A stretch of 64,000 nt of DNA, from the NCBI GenBank assembly GCA_016716665.1, contig JADJVH010000011.1, positions 124,001-188,000 of the forward strand, read 5' to 3'. Both the position numbers and the translations under genes were made by a program. A model generated the notes under the pieces. The model saw only the letters and a program-made list of their open reading frames with translations, was not told where the DNA came from and ran no database searches. Shown piece after piece: positions 36,217 through 44,410 of the stretch (positions are counted from its first letter, which is position 1; every line of letters starts with the position of its first letter). The DNA is from Candidatus Opimibacter iunctus (GTDB lineage Bacteria > Bacteroidota > Bacteroidia > Chitinophagales > Saprospiraceae).

Positions 36217-39200
36217 GTGGTGGTGACGGATATCAATAGCAATACGTCCACCTGTGCTTTTACGGTCGTGGTCGAAGACACGGAGTATCCTGTCGTCGCA
36301 TGCCCGATCGTAATGAATCCATATCCTACTGATCAAGGAGAGTGCAATGCAACCTTGAGTTTTGAAGCCGTATCATCGGACAACTGTGGTATCGCTTCCA
36401 TGGTCTATAGTGTAGCCGGCAATGCCATTACTTTTCCGTATGATTTTAGTGTGGGGAGTACCACAGTAGATGTGTTGGTGACAGATATTCATGGTCATGC
36501 AAGCACATGCTCCTTCACCATCGAAGTGACAGATGATGAAGTTCCAATGGTGTCTTGCCCGCTGACTACTAATCCATACGCAACTGATGAAGGAGATTGT
36601 AATGCAACACTCAGTTTGTTGGCTACTGCTTCTGACAATTGTGGCGTCGCCTCTATAGCCTACAGCATCGGGGAGAGTCCAATCACCTTTCCTTTTAATT
36701 TTCCTGTAGGTTCCACCACCATAGATGTATTGGTGACAGATATCAATGGCAATACCTCAGCATGCAGCTACGTGGTCATAGTAGAAGATAATCAGAGCCC
36801 CGGGCTCACTTGCCCTCCGGTCTCAAATCCGTATTCAATGGATCCGGGATCCTGTGTTGCGGTATTAAGTTTTACTGCCCTTTCTTATGATAATTGCGGA
36901 ATTGCAAGCACCGTGTACAGCATCAATGAAAATGCAATAACCTTTCCCTATGAATTCCCTATTGGCACGACCACGGTCCTTACAGAAGTGACGGACATAC
37001 ATGGCAACACTGCCGCTTGTTCCTTTACAGTGGTTGTCCAGGACAACGAGTACCCTGTATTGACTTGTCCTGATCCTGAGCCTGCCTACACAACCGATGC
37101 CGCCGAATGCAATGCCACGCTTAGTTTTGAAGCTTTGGTATCAGACAATTGCGGAATGGCAGGAGTGGTGTACAGCATAGGTGCAGAGCCGGTTGATTTT
37201 CCGTATGATTTTCCTGTGGGATCAACCACTGTCCAGGTCGTGGCGACAGACATTCACGGCAATACATCATCCTGTGCGTTTATGGTCGTGGTCGAAGATG
37301 ATGAATTCCCTCTGTTGATATATCCTGATCCGGTCAATCCGCACGCTACAGATGCTGATCAATGCTATGCATCACTGAGCTATACAGCTACGGCTACAGA
37401 CAATTGTGGTGTTGGAGATATCCTGTACACCATTGCTGCACAACCCATCTCATTCCCTTATCATTTTCCTGTCGGTTCCACTACAGTGGATGTCCTGGTG
37501 ACAGATGTGAATGGTAATGCTTCCACCTGTTCCTTTGTCGTAGTGGTGGAAGACCTCGAGTATCCTGAAGTGGACTGCCCTACAATACTATACCCTTATC
37601 CTGTTGATGTGGGCACATGCACAGCAAGCCTGAGTTTTGAAGCTGCTGCAGCAGACAATTGTGGTATCGCCAGTACGGTATACAGTGTAGACGGGAATCC
37701 AGTTGCCTTTCCATTTGACTTCCCTGTTGGCGCAACAGTGGTGACCACTATTGTAACTGATATCCATGGCAATACGTCAGCCTGTGCATTCACTGTAGAG
37801 GTGGTAGACGATGAAGCGCCTGTAGTGATATGTCCTGTCCCGATGAACCCTTACCCAACGGACCCTGGTGTTTGCCATGCCAGCCTGAGTTTTGAAGCAG
37901 GGGCTACAGACAACTGTGGCATAGCAAGCATTGTATATACCCTTGGAGTTTCACCTGGGTCGGCACCTGTTGAACTGACTGTCATCGTACCAGGGATAAG
38001 TTTTCCTTATGCGTTCCCTGTCGGATCTACTGTTGTGAATGTGCTGGTCACAGACATTCATGGCAACACTTCCATATGTTCATTCACTGTAGTGGTGGTG
38101 GATGAAGAAAATCCTGTAGTGACCTGTCCTGTTACGATGAGCAGCTATGCTACAGATGCAGGAGCCTGCAATGCCGTATTAAGTTTTTCAGCGACATCTT
38201 CTGACAACTGTGAAGTGGCTGCTACGGTGTATAGTATAGGAGAAACTCCAATCACTTTTCCATATGCGTTCCCTGTTGGCACTACTGTAGTGGATGTGCT
38301 GGTGACAGATGTCCATGACAATACTTCGGCTTGTTCCTTTACGGTTGTTGTAGATGATCAGGAAAACCCACTGGTCACCTGCCCTGTACCCCTCACTCAG
38401 TATACAACTGATCCCGGTGAGTGCAGCGCTTCATTAGGTTTCGAAGCCATAGCCGAGGACAACTGTGGCGTGGCAGATATCGTATACACTATTGGTGGCA
38501 ACCCTATTGATTTTCCTTATGATTTTCCGGTTGGATCAACCACAGTCAATGTACTGGTTACAGATATCCACGACAATACTTCAACTTGTTCCTTCGTGGT
38601 AACTATTGCAGATCAGGAGCCTCCCCAGGTCACTTGCCCTTCACTTTCAAATCCATATTCGACTGATCCGGAGGAATGTATGGCAGTGTTAAGTTTTGCA
38701 GCTACCTCGACGGACAATTGTGGAGTGGCCGGTACAACCTATTGGGTAAATGATGATGCAATCACATTCCCCTATGCATTTCCAGTAGGGTCAACAACAG
38801 TAGTTGCAGTGGTGACAGATATAAATGGCAATGTCTCGGATTGTTCCTTTACCGTAGTCGTCGAAGATCAACAGATTCCTGTCATAGAACGCCCGGTCCC
38901 TGTAGCCTCTTATAGTGCAGATGCCGGAGCGTGCCATGCAACATTGAGTTTTGCAGCCCTGGCATTCGACAACTGCGGAGTTGCAGATATTTCATACATG
39001 GTCGATGGTGAAGTGATTAGTTTTCCATATGATTTTCCGGTTGGCACTACTACAGTGGAAATCCTCGTGACCGATATCCATGGCAATACCTCAAGTAGCT
39101 CGTTTACCGTTGTGGTTGAGGATATGGAGCCGCCTGTGGTGATCTGTCCGGTACCTGCAAACCCTTATCCTACCGATGCAGGATCATGCAGCAGGACTTT

Positions 39201-39639
39201 AAGTTTTGCTGCTACCTCGACGGACAACTGTGGTATAGCCGGCTCAGTGTATAGTGTCAATGGAAATGCGATAACTTTTCCTTTTGTCTTTCCTGTTGGC
39301 ACAACAGTAGTCGATGTGATCGTAACCGATATCCATGGAAATACAGCGGGCTGTTCCTTTAGTGTCTCAGTAGAAGACCTGGAGAGTCCTCAGGTAACCT
39401 GTCCTGTACCGGCTAATGCATATAACACAGATCCAGGTCAGTGTAGCAGGTCCTTGAGTTTTAACGCACTCTCCATGGACAATTGTGCTGTAGCAAGTAT
39501 GCAGTATATGATCAATGGAGATGCAATCACCTTTCCTTATAATTTTCCGGTAGCATCGACAACAGTCAACCTGGTGGTGACGGATATCCATGGTAATGTT
39601 GCTTCATGCGCTTATTGGTATCGTGCCCGGTGCCTTTGA
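36217..39639 (+). CDS. Giant protein 2, fragment 2 (HYR class A units 11-23)
   Basis: Continues the previous fragment in the next frame; true coding begins ~36183, so the GTG at 36217 is not a real start. It has 13 HYR class A domains, each with three conserved Cys and the DNCG and VTDIHGN motifs. One unit (~37.3 kb) has YP instead of CP and another (~38.9 kb) RP, losing the first Cys. The frame ends in TGA at 39637-39639, just after a break at ~39614 where about ten residues (the TVVVEDxExP strand) are missing. Confidence 0.82.
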   Translation: MVVTDINSNTSTCAFTVVVEDTEYPVVACPIVMNPYPTDQGECNATLSFEAVSSDNCGIASMVYSVAGNAITFPYDFSVGSTTVDVLVTDIHGHASTCSFTIEVTDDEVPMVSCPLTTNPYATDEGDCNATLSLLATASDNCGVASIAYSIGESPITFPFNFPVGSTTIDVLVTDINGNTSACSYVVIVEDNQSPGLTCPPVSNPYSMDPGSCVAVLSFTALSYDNCGIASTVYSINENAITFPYEFPIGTTTVLTEVTDIHGNTAACSFTVVVQDNEYPVLTCPDPEPAYTTDAAECNATLSFEALVSDNCGMAGVVYSIGAEPVDFPYDFPVGSTTVQVVATDIHGNTSSCAFMVVVEDDEFPLLIYPDPVNPHATDADQCYASLSYTATATDNCGVGDILYTIAAQPISFPYHFPVGSTTVDVLVTDVNGNASTCSFVVVVEDLEYPEVDCPTILYPYPVDVGTCTASLSFEAAAADNCGIASTVYSVDGNPVAFPFDFPVGATVVTTIVTDIHGNTSACAFTVEVVDDEAPVVICPVPMNPYPTDPGVCHASLSFEAGATDNCGIASIVYTLGVSPGSAPVELTVIVPGISFPYAFPVGSTVVNVLVTDIHGNTSICSFTVVVVDEENPVVTCPVTMSSYATDAGACNAVLSFSATSSDNCEVAATVYSIGETPITFPYAFPVGTTVVDVLVTDVHDNTSACSFTVVVDDQENPLVTCPVPLTQYTTDPGECSASLGFEAIAEDNCGVADIVYTIGGNPIDFPYDFPVGSTTVNVLVTDIHDNTSTCSFVVTIADQEPPQVTCPSLSNPYSTDPEECMAVLSFAATSTDNCGVAGTTYWVNDDAITFPYAFPVGSTTVVAVVTDINGNVSDCSFTVVVEDQQIPVIERPVPVASYSADAGACHATLSFAALAFDNCGVADISYMVDGEVISFPYDFPVGTTTVEILVTDIHGNTSSSSFTVVVEDMEPPVVICPVPANPYPTDAGSCSRTLSFAATSTDNCGIAGSVYSVNGNAITFPFVFPVGTTVVDVIVTDIHGNTAGCSFSVSVEDLESPQVTCPVPANAYNTDPGQCSRSLSFNALSMDNCAVASMQYMINGDAITFPYNFPVASTTVNLVVTDIHGNVASCAYWYRARCL

Positions 39640-40853
39640 GTTCATATTCAACTGATGCTAATGAATGTAACAGGACATTGAGTTTTGCAGCTACTGCAAC
39701 AGACAATTGCGGGGTTTCATCCATTGTATACCGCATCGGTAACAATCCTATTACTTTCCCTTATGACTTCCCTGTAGGATCGACGACCGTGAATGCGCAG
39801 GTCACTGATGTCCATGGAAATATATCCAATTGCTCCTTTGTTGTCGTGGTGGTTGACAATCAATATCCTGTAGTCACCTGCCCAACGCCCCTGAGCTCAT
39901 ATCCTGCAGACCAGGATAAGTGTAGTGCAGCATTGAGTTTCAGCGCCAGCGCCGGTGACAACTGCGGAATACTGTCGACCATGTATAGTATCGGCAGTAG
40001 TCCGATCACTTTCCCCCATAATTTTCCGGTTGGATCGACCACGGTGTATGTCCTCGTGACAGACCTTAACGGAAATATTTCGATATGTTCCTTTGTCGTT
40101 ACCGTCGTGGACAATCAGGCACCAGTGGTCACTTGCCCGACACCATCCAATCCGTATACAGCAGATGCAGGGGAATGTAACAGGACCTTGAGTTTTGCAG
40201 CTACCGCTACAGACAATTGCGGGGTGGCAAGTACAGTACATAAAGTCGGTGGTAATCCAATCTCTTTCCCTTACGACTTCCCTGTCGGTACTACGACAGT
40301 CAGTGTCCTGGTCACAGATATACAAGGGAATACGACAACATGCGCTTACACAGTGACCGTCAATGATAGCGAGCCTCCGGTAGTGACCTGCCATGTACCG
40401 ATGAATCCATACGCTACAGATGCCGGGGAATGCAGCAGGACCCTGAGCCTTCCTGCTTCCTCATCGGACAATTGCGGAGTAGCCGGTACGGTGTATACAG
40501 TCAGTGGTCTTCCAATCACGTTTCCTTATGATTTTCCGGTTGGATATACGACCGTCAATGCAGTGGTGACAGATATTAATGGAAATACCTCGGCATGCTC
40601 CTTTACAGTAGTCGTGACAGATATTGAACCACCCGTTGTCATGTGTCCTGTGCCTGGCAATCCATATCAGGCAGATGCCGGCCAATGTTCAGCTTCACTA
40701 AGCCTGCAGGCAACTTCAGCGGACAATTGCGGAGTTGCCACTACAGCGTACAGTATTGGATCAGATCCGATCAGTTTTCCGTATAATTTTCCGGTGGGGT
40801 CCACTACAGTCAATGTGCTCGTAACCGATATGCATGGGAATACATCAACCTGA
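39606..40853 (+). CDS. Giant protein 2, fragment 3 (HYR class A units 24-28)
   Basis: Five HYR class A domains starting with VSCPVPLSSYSTDANEC. The ATG at 39606 belongs to the junction and is unlikely to be used. It ends at TGA (40851-40853) in GNTST-stop-SYTVVVHD, exactly where all neighbours have Cys (TGC/TGT). The same frame then continues without shift. Confidence 0.8.
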   Translation: MRLLVSCPVPLSSYSTDANECNRTLSFAATATDNCGVSSIVYRIGNNPITFPYDFPVGSTTVNAQVTDVHGNISNCSFVVVVVDNQYPVVTCPTPLSSYPADQDKCSAALSFSASAGDNCGILSTMYSIGSSPITFPHNFPVGSTTVYVLVTDLNGNISICSFVVTVVDNQAPVVTCPTPSNPYTADAGECNRTLSFAATATDNCGVASTVHKVGGNPISFPYDFPVGTTTVSVLVTDIQGNTTTCAYTVTVNDSEPPVVTCHVPMNPYATDAGECSRTLSLPASSSDNCGVAGTVYTVSGLPITFPYDFPVGYTTVNAVVTDINGNTSACSFTVVVTDIEPPVVMCPVPGNPYQADAGQCSASLSLQATSADNCGVATTAYSIGSDPISFPYNFPVGSTTVNVLVTDMHGNTST

Positions 40854-40862
40854 TCATATACT

Positions 40863-41912
40863 GTGGTCGTCCATGATACCGAACTTCCTCTCATCACATG
40901 TCCTGATCCTTTGAATCCATATATGACATCACCATTGGAATGCAGCAGGTCATTAAGTTTTGAAGCCGACGCTTCAGACAACTGCGGGGTGGACGGTATA
41001 GTCTATACTATAGGAGCTAATGCAATATCATTCCCATACAACTTCCCGGTTGGCCTTACGATAGTGGGTGTCATGGTGACCGACATTCATGGCAATACTT
41101 CGACATGTACTTTTGATGTGGTGATCGCAGACACAGAGCAACCATCGTTGACTTGTCCTGTGCTGGTCAATCCATATACTGCTGATGCAGGGGAGTGTGA
41201 TGCTTCCCTTAGTTTCTCTGCGACTGCTACCGATAATTGCGGAGTAGCGGAAATGGTATACTCCATAAATTCTAACCCGGTTGATTTTCCATATGACTTC
41301 CCTGTAGGATCGACAACAGTCCATGTCCTCGTCACAGATGTCAATGGCAATACCAATACCTGCGCATTTGAAGTGGTAGTCGTGGACGATCAATCTCCGG
41401 AGGTCACTTGCCCGGTGCCATCGGGAGCCTATATGACAGATGCAGGACAGTGCACTGCGACATTGAGTTTTGAAGCAACATCTTCAGACAATTGTGGATT
41501 AGCGGGCACTGTGTACAGTGTAAATTCCAGCCCGGTTTCATTTCCGTATGATTTTCCTGTTGGGTCAACCATCGTGGGTGTCACTGTGACTGATATTTAT
41601 GGTAATGTGTCCACATGTTCATTTACAGTACAAGTGGAGGATGTTGAAATCCCCGTGATCACCTGTATGGCTGACCAAACCCAGGTAACAGATATGGGCC
41701 AGTGCAATGCTGATGTAGATATTCCGGCACCAACAGCCGGAGACAACTGTGGTGTGGGTTCATTGATCAATAGTTATAATGGAACAGGCAATGCGTCTGA
41801 TAATTATCCTACAGGAACAACTACAGTGATATGGACCGTGACTGATATACATGGCAACACCAATAGCTGTGTGCAGCTCATCACTGTAATGGATGACCAG
41901 GCCCTTCAATAA
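40863..41912 (+). CDS. Giant protein 2, fragment 4 (HYR class A 29-31, first class B)
   Basis: Same frame as fragment 3, from codon 40854 onward. Three class A units are followed at ~41.65 kb by the first class B unit (ITCMADQTQVTDMGQCNADV ... SYNGTGNASDNYPTGTTTVI). The break is at ~41904, where one C is missing (GCCCTTC for GCCCCTTC); adding it restores APSITCAPAQEQSADAGLC. Confidence 0.8.
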   Translation: MVVHDTELPLITCPDPLNPYMTSPLECSRSLSFEADASDNCGVDGIVYTIGANAISFPYNFPVGLTIVGVMVTDIHGNTSTCTFDVVIADTEQPSLTCPVLVNPYTADAGECDASLSFSATATDNCGVAEMVYSINSNPVDFPYDFPVGSTTVHVLVTDVNGNTNTCAFEVVVVDDQSPEVTCPVPSGAYMTDAGQCTATLSFEATSSDNCGLAGTVYSVNSSPVSFPYDFPVGSTIVGVTVTDIYGNVSTCSFTVQVEDVEIPVITCMADQTQVTDMGQCNADVDIPAPTAGDNCGVGSLINSYNGTGNASDNYPTGTTTVIWTVTDIHGNTNSCVQLITVMDDQALQ

Positions 41913-44410
41913 CTTGCGCCCCTGCACAGGAGCAAAGTGCTGATGCAGGACTTTGCGCTGCATTGGTAAACGTCACCGGCCCGTCGGCTACAGACAATTG
42001 TGGAGTATCCACGTTGCTCAATAATTATAATGGAGCAGCAGATGCCTCTGGAAGCTATCCGGTCGGCACGACAACCATTGTGTGGACAGCTACCGATCTG
42101 CATGGCAATACAAGTACATGTACACAGCTCATCATCGTCACAGATGATGAAGCCCCGTCATTGACCTGCGCGCCTGACCAGGAGCAAGGTACAGACCAGG
42201 GACAATGTCATGCCTTCGTCACTGTCACTCCTCCGGCAGGTAATGACAACTGTGATATAGCCTCGATAGTCAATAGCAATAACAATACACCTGATGCCTC
42301 CGGAATATATCAACTCGGTACGACGGCCATCACCTGGACTGTGACCGATATACATGGCAATACGAATAGCTGTGTGCAACTGGTTACCATCATGGATGAT
42401 GATGCCCCTACGATCACCTGTGCCGCTGATCAGTATCAGGGCACTGATGATGGGACATGCAGCGCCGCTGTCACGGTCATCGCCCCGATTGTTGCTGACA
42501 ACTGTGGTGGTGCAACACTATTGAACAGTTACAACAACACAGCCAACGCTTCCGGTAATTATCCCCTTGGTACCACCACGGTGATATGGACAGCAACCGA
42601 TAACCATGGCAACATAAGTACGTGTGCCCAGCATATCACCATCACTGATGATGAATTGCCGGTGATCACCTGTGGAGCAGGGCTCACTCATCTGGCTGAT
42701 CCGGGACAATGCAATGCTGCCGTGACAGTCATATCACCTGCAGTCAGTGATAACTGTGGAGTAGCTACCATACTCAACTCATTTAATGGAACCTCTAATG
42801 CATCCGGTACTTATCCGGTAGGCACCACTGTTGTGATATGGACCGTGACTGATATGCAAGGCAATACCAATGCCTGCGAACAATCGATCACTGTCATTGA
42901 TGACCAGGATCCGGTGATCAACTGTGCCATGGACCAGGTGCAGGCTGCTGACCCGGGACTATGCAGCGCATACGTCAATGTTTCAGGCCCGGTTGCAGAG
43001 GATAATTGCAGCGTAGCATCTATCATCAATAGTTACAATAATGAATCTATTGCCTCCGGTAATTATCCGGTGGGCAGTACCACGATCGTATGGACCGTGA
43101 CTGATGCACATGGCAATACACAGACTTGTAGCCAGGTGATCACTGTCATGGATGATGAAGATCCTGTTGTCATCTGTCCGGTTCAACCTGTCCATGGAAC
43201 TGATCCTGGCCAATGCAATGCCTTTGTCACGGTAACAGTCCCTATGGCTGAAGACAATTGCGGTGTAGCAACAGTAGTCAATAGCTACAATGGCACCGGT
43301 AATGCTTCAGGAACCTATCCGGTTGGCACAACCATTGTCATCTGGACCGTGACGGATATCCATGGCAATACAAAAACCTGCGCCCAGGATATCGTAGTGA
43401 TTGATGATGAACATCCGCAGATTACTTGTCCTGCTGCACTGAACTATCTATCTGACCTTGGCCAGTGCAATGCTGATGTCCTGATTGATGCGCCTGTAGC
43501 TGGGGACAATTGTGGTGTCGCTACTATCCTCAATAGCTATAACGGCACTGATGATGCATCAGACAATTATCCTGTCGGTACCACGACGGTCATATGGACC
43601 GTGACCGATATTCATGGAAATACAAGCACCTGCTCCCAGGTGATCACAGTGACTGACGAGGAGGAGCCTATGATCACATGCGGTGGAGATATAACACAGG
43701 GCAATGACTCGGGCCTCTGCAGTGCGTATATCACGGTGACCAGTCCGGTGGCCAGTGACAATTGCGGGCTGGCTTCGGTAGTCAATAGTTATAATAATAC
43801 GCAAGAGGCCTCAGGCAGCTATCCTGTAGGATCCACTACACTGGTATGGACGGCTACCGATATACATGGCAATATCAGGAGCTGTATGCAAATCATCACA
43901 GTGATCGACAATGAGCAACCTGTGATAAGCTGCGCTTCGGCACAGGTACAGGGAACGGATCCGGGACAATGCCATGCGGTTGTAACGGTGACCGGTCCTG
44001 TGGCTGAGGATAATTGCGGCATGGCCTCGGTAACGAATAGTTTTAATAACACGGCAGATGCATCAGGAACCTATCCTGTCGGGACAACGATCATCACCTG
44101 GATAGCAACTGACACACACGGGAATACCTCGGCTTGCACCCAGACCATCACCGTTACAGATGATGAGTCACCTGTGATCACCTGTGCCGCCGGTCAGAGT
44201 GCACCAGCAGATGCGGGGCAGTGCCAGGCTTTTGTGAATGTGGCCGGTCCTGTTGCCGATGATAATTGTACCATTGCTTCCGTAGTCAATAATTATACTG
44301 GTACATCCGATGCAAGTGGCAGTTATCCTGTCGGAAATACGGTCATCGTATGGACAGTGACAGATATGCAAGGTCATACTGCCTCATGCACCCAGTTGAT
44401 TACTGTCATA
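41651..44410 (+). repeat. HYR class B tandem array (11 units of ~252 bp)
   Basis: Eleven units of 84 residues. They differ from class A by ITCxxDQxQGTDxGQC at the start and by SYNxTxxASGxYPVGTTTVIWT in place of the ITFPYDFPVG strand. Confidence 0.8.

Larger units (their letters stand above)
33991..41650 (+). repeat. HYR class A tandem array (~30 units)
   Basis: About 30 tandem units of ~252-255 bp (84-85 residues), each with the pattern P-V-x-x-C-P...P-Y...D-x-G-x-C-x-x-x-L-S-F...D-N-C-G...I-x-F-P-Y-x-F-P-V-G-x-T-x-V...V-T-D-I-x-G-N...C-x-F. One unit near 37.95 kb has an insertion (GVSPGSAPVELTVIVPG). Spacing is variable, unlike the arrays of gene 3. Confidence 0.85.
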
